Positions 23,300 to 31,168 of a stretch of DNA of 38,419 bases are shown here, in pieces (the first letter of the stretch is position 1; every line of letters begins with the position of its first letter). The notes under the pieces are model-generated. The model was not told the origin of the DNA, searched no databases, and was given only the letters and a program-made list of their open reading frames with translations. The stretch is from Hyphomicrobiales bacterium. Its GTDB lineage: Bacteria > Pseudomonadota > Alphaproteobacteria > Rhizobiales > Rhizobiaceae. A program made the translations under genes and the position numbers. The DNA lies in contig UCIT01000063.1 in the NCBI GenBank assembly GCA_900472625.1, positions 1-38,419 on the forward strand, given 5' to 3'.

Positions 23300-23336
23300 T
23301 TGCGCCGCATTGCCGTATCCGATTGCGACGCATTGC
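23300..23336. promoter_or_regulatory. Tandem direct repeats upstream of choX
   Basis: TTGCGCCGCATTGC (23300-23313) and TTGCGACGCATTGC (23323-23336) agree at 13 of 14 positions and are 23 bases apart. Each holds the small palindrome TGCG-N-CGCA. They lie 70-110 bases before choX and on the far side of the tdk promoter, so they are candidate operators for either gene. Confidence 0.4.
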
Positions 23337-23462
23337 ATTTTACGAATCGCTTGAATTTCGTCAGTTTTTAAGGGCTTTTCCGGGAATTTCCTGTGATTAA
23401 CGAATGACAGGGGTTTTCTTCGCGGTTTCGAGCTCCCAAGAAACGGAAATCGGGAGAAAGCC

Positions 23463-24065
23463 ATGGCAAAACTCTATTTCAACTACTCGACGATGAATGC
23501 CGGCAAATCGACGATGCTGCTGCAGGCCGCGTATAATTACGAGGAGCGCGGCATGCGCGCCGTGCTGCTGATCGCTGCCTTCGACGAGCGCGCCGGCAAG
23601 GGCGTCATCGGCTCGCGCATCGGGCTGCAGGCCAATGCCATCGCCTTCGAGCAGGATGCCGATCTGCTTGCGCTGATCACCGAGCTCTCCGGCAGCGGCG
23701 AGCCTGTCGCATGCGTGTTCGTCGACGAGGCGCATTTCATGACGCGCGATCATATCTGGCAGCTGGCGCGCGTCGTCGACCGGCTGAACATTCCTGTCAT
23801 GGTCTATGGCCTGCGTACGGATTTCCAGGGCAAGTTGTTTCCGGCCTCGCAGGAGCTGATGGCGATTTCCGACGAGATGCGCGAAGTGCGCACCATCTGC
23901 CACTGCGGCCGCAAGGCGACGATGGTGGTGCGGCTCGACGCCGACGGCAACGTCGCGCGGGAAGGGGCGCAGATCGAGGTTGGCGGCAACGAGAAATACG
24001 TGTCGCTCTGCCGGCGCCACTGGGACGATGCGATGAACGGCGCGTGGATCGCCGAGGCTGTCTAG
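23463..24065 (+). CDS. tdk: Thymidine kinase
   Basis: The 200-residue protein is a type-II thymidine kinase. It has P-loop STMNAGKST (residues 9-17), the DEAHF motif FVDEAHFMT, the lasso and substrate region VYGLRTDFQGKLFPAS, and zinc-site residues in CHCGRKA and SLCRRHW. It phosphorylates thymidine to dTMP using ATP for salvage. Tdk is uneven in alphaproteobacteria but this one is complete. The start has GGGAGAAAGCC upstream. It is divergent from choX, and 62 bases separate it from the following coiled-coil gene, with which it may share a transcript. Confidence 0.96.
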   Translation: MAKLYFNYSTMNAGKSTMLLQAAYNYEERGMRAVLLIAAFDERAGKGVIGSRIGLQANAIAFEQDADLLALITELSGSGEPVACVFVDEAHFMTRDHIWQLARVVDRLNIPVMVYGLRTDFQGKLFPASQELMAISDEMREVRTICHCGRKATMVVRLDADGNVAREGAQIEVGGNEKYVSLCRRHWDDAMNGAWIAEAV

Positions 24066-24127
24066 CCTGTTTTCTTTGCTGCGGCGACGGGCTAGTTTGC
24101 TCGCATTCGATTCCCCGAGGACCTCAG

Positions 24128-25201
24128 GTGCGCAAGCCCGTCCCGTTTGACACGACCCATCACGCCGCCCGCGAATACGCGGATGCGCTGCCTGCCGGCA
24201 TTGCCGAATGCACGCAGTTCATCGCGCTGTTTTCGCGGAGCGGCGAGACGATCGACGACGAGCGGTTCGTGGCCGAGAACCATCGGTTCATGCTTGTCGT
24301 TGCCGATGCCGGCCGCTTTGCCGATCTGCTGGCCGAGGCGGTCGCAACGCTCGATGCGATGACGGTCAGGGTCTCGGCCGATCTCGACAGTTTTCGCGGC
24401 CTGACGGCCACCGAACGGTTCATCGGTCGCTTCTCGAGGCAGCGCATGTGGCGTCGGCACAGCGCCCGGGTGCGGGCAGCGCCGGTGGTTGCGCGGCTGC
24501 GTGACCTTATGGACAAGTCCAACCTGCTCGCCGGGACGATCGCGAACTACCGGCGCTTCATTGCCGCCGAGCACAAGACAGCGGAGGCCGCACTGGTGGA
24601 TATCGTCGAGCGTCGCCGCAGGCTGGTGGACGAGATCGACATCGCCCGTATTCGCATCAAGGAACTCAACGCCCGGGCGCTGACCACGCAGGGGCGGATC
24701 GGCGTCTACGGCAGCAAGTTCGAGTGGGAGCGGATGGAGCAGGATCGGCAGGCGCTGAAGGCGCAGGCCGACGGCGTCTCCACCAAGGAGCACGAGATGC
24801 GCGACGAGAGCCAACGCCGCGAGCGCTTCATCGGCATGTTCCAGACGCTGGTTGACATGCTGAACACGCAGATCGGCCACTGCAATACGCTGATGCGCAA
24901 GCTGATGATCGACACCGAGGAGCGGCTGCTGATCTATCAGGCGCAGGTGGACACGGATATTCCGGGCTCTAAGGTGCAGATTTCGTCAGAACTGTTTCCC
25001 GAGATCGCCGATGCCATCGTCTTGTTCGAGCGCGACATGCTGCTGCCGCAGGAAATCGAGCATCGCAAGCGCACCGCCGACGCCCAGTTCGGCAAGCGTT
25101 TCGCGGCCTTCGCGCACGAGCCCAGCGATACGCCCCATGCGCCGCTGATCGACACGACGCGGATCGCGTCGCGGCTGCGGTTCCGGATGCCGCGGCTCTA
25201 G
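24128..25201 (+). CDS. Uncharacterised helical/coiled-coil protein
   Basis: The 357-residue product is not recognised. It has no signal peptide or membrane segment and is almost wholly alpha-helical, with long charged heptad-like stretches around residues 140-280 (LVDIVERRRRLVDEIDIARIRIKELNAR, WERMEQDRQALKAQADGV). Its helical organisation recalls TelA-like or structural coiled-coil proteins but I cannot support a family. The GTG start at 24128 follows GAGG by seven bases; the open frame runs further upstream only through the tdk gene. A DUF2333 membrane-protein gene follows after about 105 bases, so the pair may be envelope related. Confidence 0.75.
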   Translation: MRKPVPFDTTHHAAREYADALPAGIAECTQFIALFSRSGETIDDERFVAENHRFMLVVADAGRFADLLAEAVATLDAMTVRVSADLDSFRGLTATERFIGRFSRQRMWRRHSARVRAAPVVARLRDLMDKSNLLAGTIANYRRFIAAEHKTAEAALVDIVERRRRLVDEIDIARIRIKELNARALTTQGRIGVYGSKFEWERMEQDRQALKAQADGVSTKEHEMRDESQRRERFIGMFQTLVDMLNTQIGHCNTLMRKLMIDTEERLLIYQAQVDTDIPGSKVQISSELFPEIADAIVLFERDMLLPQEIEHRKRTADAQFGKRFAAFAHEPSDTPHAPLIDTTRIASRLRFRMPRL

Positions 25202-25306
25202 GGTCGGGCGAAGAAACAATAATATCAGCATGATGTTGCCGTTTGGCAGGCGAGGACATATCTCAGGGCAGACGATTGACGCGCCTCTTGCCGCATAGGA
25301 GCTACG

Positions 25307-26437
25307 ATGCTTGACGGGATTTCCGGGTTTTTCAGATCGATCGGGGTGACGATCGGTCGTTGGGCACGGCTTTTCGTCGCCTGGGCGTTCTGGCCGTTCC
25401 TGGCGGCGCGCGGATGGTATGCGCGGCGGACGTGGATGGTGCGGCTTCCGGTTCTCGGCTTCGTTGTGCTGCTGGTGCTGCTCTACGGCTATTTCTTCGT
25501 GCAGACTCAGTCGTGGACCGGCTTCAACCCGTCCTTCGTCGATCAGTATCGGCTGGCCGAACGCAAGGTGCCCGCCGGTCAGGAGCTTCCGGTTGCCGAG
25601 GGCGCAACGGCGCCGGCGACCAAGACCTGTCAGCGGTCGGCGATCGTCGACGTGGCCGCCGATCTGACGGACTTCAACGTCAACCAGAATGCCTGGATCT
25701 CGTCGATGCTGCTCTATCGCGTCGGCTTCTTCGGGATCGACTGGGATCACACGCCTTTTCTCGACAACAAGGCCTCGTTCCAGCGCGGCGTGAACCAGGC
25801 GGTGCGCCGCACCGCCGTGGAGCTGGTGGATTCGCTGGGTCGCGTGCGCGGCACATCGGGGATCAACAACGACCTGCAGAACGCCCGCGGCAACCTGCAG
25901 TTCGACGAATACAGCTGGTATTTCGGCCTCAACCCGTTCGGCCCGAAGACGCCGACGCCGAGCTACTATCGCGCGGCGATCGACAGCCTGCGCAAGTTCA
26001 ATACCGATCTTGCCAACTGCAACGCGGTGTTCGACGGTCGCGCTGACAACCTGATCCAGTTCGTCGATCGCATCGCCAACGATCTTGGCAGCACGTCCGA
26101 CATGCTGGCCGAACGCTCGGCCAACCATGCGCGCGGCTGGTTCGATACACGCGCCGACGATCGCTTCTGGTTCGCCTACGGGCAGCTCTACGGCTACTAC
26201 GCCATCCTGGCGGCTGCGCAATCTGACTTTTCACGCGTGGTGGCGGAGCGCAATCTCGGCGCGCTTTACAGCGCCACCAACGCGCAGTTCCAGGCGGCGC
26301 TCGGCATCCAGCCGGCGATCATTTCCAACGGGCGCGAAGACGGCTGGATCATGCCGAGCCATCTGGCGACAATGGGTTTTTATATTCTGAGGGTGCGGTC
26401 GAATCTGGTTGAGATGCGTTCGGTTCTCGACCGATAA
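25307..26437 (+). CDS. DUF2333 family membrane-anchored protein
   Basis: The 376-residue protein has a cytoplasmic amphipathic start and one membrane helix near residues 46-65 (LPVLGFVVLLVLLYGYFFV), then a large periplasmic domain. Conserved-looking blocks are LTDFNVNQNAWISSMLLYRVGFFGIDWDHTPFLDNKASFQRGVNQAVRRTAVELVDSLGRVRGTS and DDRFWFAYGQLYGYYAILAAAQSDF. This pattern is that of the DUF2333 family, whose function is unknown. ATG 25307 is preceded by AGGAGCTACG. It may act with the preceding helical protein. It is convergent with the LuxR-type gene. Confidence 0.85.
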   Translation: MLDGISGFFRSIGVTIGRWARLFVAWAFWPFLAARGWYARRTWMVRLPVLGFVVLLVLLYGYFFVQTQSWTGFNPSFVDQYRLAERKVPAGQELPVAEGATAPATKTCQRSAIVDVAADLTDFNVNQNAWISSMLLYRVGFFGIDWDHTPFLDNKASFQRGVNQAVRRTAVELVDSLGRVRGTSGINNDLQNARGNLQFDEYSWYFGLNPFGPKTPTPSYYRAAIDSLRKFNTDLANCNAVFDGRADNLIQFVDRIANDLGSTSDMLAERSANHARGWFDTRADDRFWFAYGQLYGYYAILAAAQSDFSRVVAERNLGALYSATNAQFQAALGIQPAIISNGREDGWIMPSHLATMGFYILRVRSNLVEMRSVLDR

Positions 26438-26463
26438 GCATCGGCGGGGGTGCCGCGCAGATA

Positions 26464-27183
26464 TCAGCTGATCAGCTTGTAGCGGATCGCCTTGGCGACG
26501 AGTTGGGTGCGGTTGACGCAATCCAGCTTCTTGATGGCGCTGGTCATGTACGCGTTGACGGTGTGGTCGGAGAGCGACAGGATTTGGCCGATCTCGATCG
26601 ACGTCTTTCCCTGAGACGTCCACCGAACAACTTCACGCTCGCGGGCCGAGAGCGGCGGATGCTCGTTGGTTCTGGCCGATTTGACGAAGGCATAAGCGTC
26701 CAGGGCATGCAGCATCACCATGGTCAATTCGTTCACTTCCGCCTGCCCAAGTGGCGCACGCGTGCCGGCGAACCAGAAAAGCAGCCTTTGACCGTCGGCT
26801 GTGTAGGCAGGAAAGGACACCCCGACGTTGATGCCGAAAGCGTGCATCAGATCGTAAAACTCCTCTGGAAACAAACCTGTCCTTTCGCTCAGCGTCCAGT
26901 GCCGTGATGCGTGGGAGCCTGCTAGTCCCATGGCGCATAAAGGTAGCTGCATGAAACGAGCACGGTCAAAGCGGCTGACGTAGGCCGTCGGCAGGTTGCT
27001 TTCAATTATCAAGGACTTCAGCAAGAAACTCTCGGACGTCGGAGCATCCATAAGCGTTGCATATTTGAAACCGAATGCCTCGGCTATTCTTACAAGAACC
27101 AGCGCGAAAGCAGTGCTGGTCTTGACAGTAGCTATTTCAGCAGTGAGGACCGCCTGCCTTTCAGAGGTAGTTAAGTAAGACAT
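26464..27183 (-). CDS. LuxR-family regulator with autoinducer-domain fold (LuxR solo)
   Basis: The 239-residue protein has an N-terminal autoinducer-binding-like domain and a C-terminal LuxR helix-turn-helix (LSAREREVVRWTSQGKTSIEIGQILSLSDHTVNAYMTSAIKKLDCVNRTQLVAKAI). No luxI gene is visible, so it is a solo. Of the residues that contact AHL in TraR, the later Trp (SRHWTL) and Gly (GINVG) remain, but the Asp-Pro pair is replaced (FMQLPL, Asp changed to Leu) and the usual Trp-x-x-x-Tyr is altered. AHL binding is therefore doubtful; another ligand or none is possible. ATG 27183 has AGGGAT upstream; a TTG at 27189 adds two residues. A large inverted repeat lies upstream. Confidence 0.85.
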   Translation of the reverse strand: MSYLTTSERQAVLTAEIATVKTSTAFALVLVRIAEAFGFKYATLMDAPTSESFLLKSLIIESNLPTAYVSRFDRARFMQLPLCAMGLAGSHASRHWTLSERTGLFPEEFYDLMHAFGINVGVSFPAYTADGQRLLFWFAGTRAPLGQAEVNELTMVMLHALDAYAFVKSARTNEHPPLSAREREVVRWTSQGKTSIEIGQILSLSDHTVNAYMTSAIKKLDCVNRTQLVAKAIRYKLIS

Positions 27184-27260
27184 TGCCAAATCCCTGCTTA
27201 CAATCTGGTGTATAAGATATGGCTCCTGATATATTTGCTAGCCGTGATGCTGCGCTGCAC

Positions 27261-27294
27261 TGTGATTAAATTAAGGTGTTATAATTTAACCACA
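27261..27294. promoter_or_regulatory. 34-bp inverted repeat upstream of the LuxR solo
   Basis: TGTGATTAAATTA (27261-27273) and TAATTTAACCACA (27282-27294) form 13-base arms with one mismatch and an 8-base spacer. It is 78-111 bases before the LuxR-type start, in the A+T-rich gap 27184-27462 where I see no gene. It is a candidate operator, probably for the solo or another dimeric regulator. Confidence 0.5.
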
Positions 27295-27462
27295 ATGTTT
27301 CATCTCTCGGTTGTTCTTCCGCTTTTTCGGAGACAACCATTGATCTGCGGTGCCTCAATCTGATGGACGTAGCATACACAAAAACGCAATGCAGGCTCGA
27401 CCTTTCCTTACTTTGGCCATTGAAGCTGCGCTTACGGCCTGCCGCCAACGAATCAGCCTATA

Positions 27463-27975
27463 CTAGATTTTCGACGCGTCTTTGGTCTTCTTCATCAGCT
27501 GTTCGAGATAGCCCAGCATGACAGCGGAGACGACAAAGGCGAGGTGCATGGCGGTCAGCCACATGATCTTGCCATCCGTGAACTGATTGACGTTCAGGAA
27601 GACCTGCAGCAGGTGGATCGAGGAAATCGCCACGATGGACGAGGCGACCTTGATCTTCAGGCTGCCGGCATCGAGCTTGCCGATGAAGGAGACGTCGGCC
27701 TCGGTCTCGTCGAAGCGGCTGACGAAATTCTCGTATCCGGAGATCATCACCATGACGATCAGGCTTGCCACCAGCGCGGCGTCGATCAGGCCGAGCATGG
27801 CAAGGATCATCTCGCCTTCGTCGAAGGTGAAGACGTTGATGGCGACCTTGTAGAACTTATAGCCGAACGAGACGGCGTAGACGGCCAGCGACATGGCCAG
27901 GCCGAGATAGAAGGCGACGAGAATCCATCGGCTGGAAAGAATGATGCGCTCGACGATGAGCTCGAGTGATTTCAT
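27463..27975 (-). CDS. UPF0114 (YqhA) family membrane protein
   Basis: The 170-residue protein has about four transmembrane helices (WILVAFYLGLAMSLAVYAVSF, MILAMLGLIDAALVASLIVMVMISGYENFVSRF, IVAISSIHLLQVFLNV, MHLAFVVSAVMLGYLEQL). The start MKSLELIVERIILSSRWILVAFYLGL and the GYENFVSR motif are typical of UPF0114/YqhA (TIGR00645), widespread inner-membrane proteins of unknown function. ATG 27975 was chosen because GGGGAT lies upstream; a reading from 27990 adds five unconvincing residues. It is divergent from fhs. Confidence 0.88.
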   Translation of the reverse strand: MKSLELIVERIILSSRWILVAFYLGLAMSLAVYAVSFGYKFYKVAINVFTFDEGEMILAMLGLIDAALVASLIVMVMISGYENFVSRFDETEADVSFIGKLDAGSLKIKVASSIVAISSIHLLQVFLNVNQFTDGKIMWLTAMHLAFVVSAVMLGYLEQLMKKTKDASKI

Positions 27976-28127
27976 GGATAATCCCCGCAAATGCTATTTC
28001 AGTGGATCTGGTGATAGAGGGAGCGTCGGTCTGTGCGCAACCGCCGCATGGGTGAAACTTTCAGTATATTTCGCAACTGCGTTGAAATAAATGTGACGTC
28101 GGGCGGACAAAAGAGGCTGAGAGCGGC

Positions 28128-29807
28128 ATGGCTGAATACAAAACCGACATCGAAATCGCGCGTGCTGCGACCAAGAAACCAATTTACGACATCGGCGACC
28201 GGCTTGGTATTCCGGCCTCGCAGCTGGCGCCCTACGGTCACGACAAGGCGAAGATCAGCGCCGAATTCACCGCCGCCCAATCGAAGCGCCCCGACGGCAA
28301 GCTGATCCTTGTGACCGCCATCAATCCAACACCGGCCGGCGAGGGCAAGACCACCACCACGGTCGGGCTTGGCGACGGGCTGAACCGGATCGGCAAGAAT
28401 GCCGTCATCTGCGTGCGCGAACCGTCGCTGGGGCCGTGCTTCGGCGTCAAAGGTGGTGCGGCCGGCGGCGGCTATGCACAGGTGGTGCCGATGGAAGATA
28501 TCAACCTGCACTTCACCGGCGATTTCCACGCGATCACCTCGGCGCACAACCTGCTGGCGGCGATGATCGACAATCATATCTACTGGGGCAATGCGCTGGA
28601 TATCGACGTGCGCCGCGTCACCTGGCGGCGGGTGATCGACATGAACGACCGGGCGCTGCGCGACATTGTCGCTTCGCTCGGCGGCGTCTCCAACGGCTTT
28701 CCGCGCGAGGGCGGTTTCGACATCACCGTTGCCTCGGAAGTGATGGCGATCCTCTGCCTCGCTTCCGATCTCGAGGATCTAGAACAGCGGCTCGGCAACA
28801 TCATCGTCGCCTACCGCTTCGACAAGACGCCGGTGTTTGCCCGTGATCTCAAGGCCGACGGCGCCATGGCGGTGCTCTTGAAGGACGCGATGCAGCCGAA
28901 CCTGGTGCAGACGCTGGAAAACAATCCGGCCTTCGTGCATGGCGGGCCATTCGCCAACATCGCGCATGGCTGCAATTCGGTGATCGCCACCAAGACGGCG
29001 CTGAAGCTTGCCGATTACGTCGTCACCGAGGCCGGCTTCGGGGCCGATCTCGGGGCGGAGAAATTCTTCGACATCAAGTGCCGTAAGGCCGGGCTGAAGC
29101 CGGATGCCGCCGTCATCGTCGCGACCGTCAGGGCGCTGAAGATGAATGGCGGGGTGAAGAAGGACGATCTCGGCATCGAAGACGTCGAGGCGCTGACGCG
29201 CGGCTGCGCCAATCTCGGCCGCCATGTCGCCAATGTCCGCAAGTTCGGCGTTCCCGTCGTCGTCGCCATCAACCACTTCGTGTCCGATACGGATGGCGAG
29301 GTGCAGGCGGTGAAGGACTATGTCGCGCATCTCGGCGCCGAGGCGATCTTATGCCGCCATTGGGCGGAAGGCTCGGCCGGCATCGAGGAGCTGTCGTGGA
29401 AGGTTGTGGAGCTGGCGCAATCGGGTGCGGCGAAGTTCACGCCGATCTATCCCGATCATCTCTCGCTGATGGAGAAGATCGAGGCGGTGGCCACCAAGAT
29501 CTACCATGCGGGCGAGGTAACGGCGACCAAGGCGGTGCGCGACCAGCTGGCCGTCTGGGAAGAGCAGGGCTACGGGCATCTGCCGGTGTGCATCGCCAAG
29601 ACGCAATATTCCTTCTCCACCGATCCCAGCCTGCGCGGCGCGCCGGAGGGGCATATCGTTTCGGTGCGCGAAGTCCGCCTGTCGGCGGGCGCCGGCTTCA
29701 TCGTCGTTATAACAGGCGAGATCATGACCATGCCCGGCCTGCCGAAAACGCCTGCCGCCGAGCGCATTCATCTCAACGACCAGGGCTATATCGAAGGCCT
29801 GTTCTGA
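28128..29807 (+). CDS. fhs: Formate-tetrahydrofolate ligase
   Basis: The 559-residue cytoplasmic enzyme joins formate to tetrahydrofolate with ATP, making 10-formyl-THF for one-carbon metabolism. It has the ATP-binding loop TPAGEGKTTTTVGLGDGLNRIGK near residue 65, REPSLGPCFGVKGGAAGGGYAQVVPMEDINLHFTGDFHAI, VTEAGFGADLGAEKFFDIKCR and the C-terminal EIMTMPGLPKTPAAERIHLNDQGYIEGLF. Length and all motifs match full-length FTHFS. The ATG follows GAGGCTGAGAGCGGC. It appears to be a single-gene unit, with a possible hairpin after it (29814-29842). Confidence 0.98.
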   Translation: MAEYKTDIEIARAATKKPIYDIGDRLGIPASQLAPYGHDKAKISAEFTAAQSKRPDGKLILVTAINPTPAGEGKTTTTVGLGDGLNRIGKNAVICVREPSLGPCFGVKGGAAGGGYAQVVPMEDINLHFTGDFHAITSAHNLLAAMIDNHIYWGNALDIDVRRVTWRRVIDMNDRALRDIVASLGGVSNGFPREGGFDITVASEVMAILCLASDLEDLEQRLGNIIVAYRFDKTPVFARDLKADGAMAVLLKDAMQPNLVQTLENNPAFVHGGPFANIAHGCNSVIATKTALKLADYVVTEAGFGADLGAEKFFDIKCRKAGLKPDAAVIVATVRALKMNGGVKKDDLGIEDVEALTRGCANLGRHVANVRKFGVPVVVAINHFVSDTDGEVQAVKDYVAHLGAEAILCRHWAEGSAGIEELSWKVVELAQSGAAKFTPIYPDHLSLMEKIEAVATKIYHAGEVTATKAVRDQLAVWEEQGYGHLPVCIAKTQYSFSTDPSLRGAPEGHIVSVREVRLSAGAGFIVVITGEIMTMPGLPKTPAAERIHLNDQGYIEGLF

Positions 29808-29813
29808 GCCTGC

Positions 29814-29842
29814 TGCACCGCGACGAAACCGTTTGCGGTGCA
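29814..29842 (+). terminator. Possible fhs 3' hairpin
   Basis: TGCACCGC-N13-GCGGTGCA is an 8-bp stem just after the fhs stop; the loop itself contains AAAC/GTTT pairing. There is no T-run, so it may be a Rho-assisted or stabilising element rather than an intrinsic terminator. Confidence 0.35.
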
Positions 29843-29954
29843 CGCGATTCTCGTTCAGTTTGATATCAAGGATTCCAACTGCTTGGCATGCGCCGCACTT
29901 GGCCATGCCGGCATTTTGTCTACCGCGATATCATCTTGATGGAAGGAAGAGAGA

Positions 29955-30854
29955 ATGGCGAAGGAAATACTGGTTTCTTACGGGATCGACGTCGACGCGG
30001 TGGCCGGCTGGCTTGGTTCCTACGGCGGAGAAGACAGCCCCTGCGACATCTCCCGCGGCGTCTTCGCCGGCAAGGTCGGCAGCGTCCGCCTGCTGCGGAT
30101 GTTCGAGAAGTGGGGCATCAAGACGACCTGGTTCATCCCTGGCCATTCGATCGAAACCTTCTGGGACGAGATGAAGCAGGTGGCCGATGCCGGCCACGAG
30201 ATCGGCATGCACGGCTACAGCCACGAGAACCCGATCGCCATGACGCCGGCGCAGGAAGAGGCGATCTTCGACAAATGCGTCGACCTGATCACCCAGCTTT
30301 CCGGCAAGCCGCCGCGCGGATACGTGGCGCCGTGGTGGGAGTTCGGCTCGAAGACCAACGAGCTCTTGAAGAAGAAGGGCGTGCTCTACGACCACTCGCT
30401 GATGCACAACGACCACCATCCCTACTACGTGACCGTCGGCGACGAGTGGACCAAGATCGACTATTCAAAGCATCCGTCGCACTGGATGAAGCCCTATGTG
30501 CAGGGGCCGGAAACCGACCTGATCGAAATCCCGGCCTCCTGGTATCTCGACGACCTGCCGCCGATGATGTTCATCAAGGCGGCGCCGAACAGCCACGGCT
30601 TCGTCAATCCGCGCGACATCGAGCAGATGTGGATCGACCAGTTCGAATGGGTCTACGAAAACTACGACTACGCGGTCTATCCGCTGACGATCCATCCCGA
30701 CGTTTCCGGCAAGCCGCATGTCTTGAAGATGCACGAGCGGATATTCAACCATATTCGCCAGTTCGAAGGCGTGAAGTTCGTGACGATGGAAGAGATCGCC
30801 GCCGACTTCGCGACGCGCTATCCGCGCAGCGGCACGGCGCGGCCGCAGTCGTAG
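29955..30854 (+). CDS. Cytoplasmic polysaccharide-deacetylase-fold hydrolase (PuuE/HpPgdA-like)
   Basis: The 299-residue protein lacks a signal peptide and is a NodB-fold metal hydrolase. YGIDVDAV gives the catalytic/metal aspartates, HEIGMHGYSHEN has the metal His-x3-His pair, and PLTIHPDVSGKPH is the C-terminal His motif. Motif 3 (GYVAPWWEFG) lacks the usual Arg. The pattern resembles the PuuE-type allantoinase/HpPgdA clade, cytosolic enzymes that cleave amides or cyclic ureides rather than cell-wall polymers. GGAAGGAAGAGAGA precedes the ATG. It starts a tight three-gene operon with a CxxC protein and a COG0523 GTPase, suggesting dedicated metal loading. The substrate is unknown. Confidence 0.82.
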   Translation: MAKEILVSYGIDVDAVAGWLGSYGGEDSPCDISRGVFAGKVGSVRLLRMFEKWGIKTTWFIPGHSIETFWDEMKQVADAGHEIGMHGYSHENPIAMTPAQEEAIFDKCVDLITQLSGKPPRGYVAPWWEFGSKTNELLKKKGVLYDHSLMHNDHHPYYVTVGDEWTKIDYSKHPSHWMKPYVQGPETDLIEIPASWYLDDLPPMMFIKAAPNSHGFVNPRDIEQMWIDQFEWVYENYDYAVYPLTIHPDVSGKPHVLKMHERIFNHIRQFEGVKFVTMEEIAADFATRYPRSGTARPQS

Positions 30855-30865
30855 GGGGGCGGGCC

Positions 30866-31168
30866 GTGTGCGGGCTGTGCGGCGCCCTTGGCGCCGGCGA
30901 TCACTGGAGCAGCGGCGGCGAGACCGTCGCGTTCGGCACGCCGGCTGCCGAGCGATACCGGCAGGCCGATGTCGTCAACGGGGTGCTTAAGCTCTACGGG
31001 CTGCGGCTGAAGGTGTGGAACGACCGCTACATGCTGCATGGCCGCACCGGCAAGAGCGTGGTGGTCGGCCATATGGGCCAGTTGTGGCCGCTGGCGGAAG
31101 GTCTGGCCGGCGTTGCGATCGATCCGCTCGATACCGGCCTGATCTCGACATTGGAGGCGGGGCGGTGA
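30866..31168 (+). CDS. Small CxxC protein between hydrolase and metallochaperone
   Basis: The 100-residue protein starts (V)CGLCGALGAGDHWSSGG, a near N-terminal CxxC plus His that could bind a metal, followed by a compact alpha/beta-looking domain (VVNGVLKLYGLRLKVWNDRYMLHGRTGKSVVVGHMGQLWPLAEGL). I do not recognise a named family. The GTG start at 30866 has a G-rich GGGGGGC just upstream and lies 11 bases after the deacetylase stop; it overlaps the next GTG start by four bases (GTGA). Its position sandwiched between a metal-dependent hydrolase and a COG0523 GTPase suggests a metal-transfer adaptor (inference). Confidence 0.78.
   Translation: MCGLCGALGAGDHWSSGGETVAFGTPAAERYRQADVVNGVLKLYGLRLKVWNDRYMLHGRTGKSVVVGHMGQLWPLAEGLAGVAIDPLDTGLISTLEAGR

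Noticed and set aside
29888..30865. N-terminal extension of the small CxxC protein frame
   Set aside because: It is an out-of-frame reading of the deacetylase gene; only the part from GTG 30866 lies outside it.
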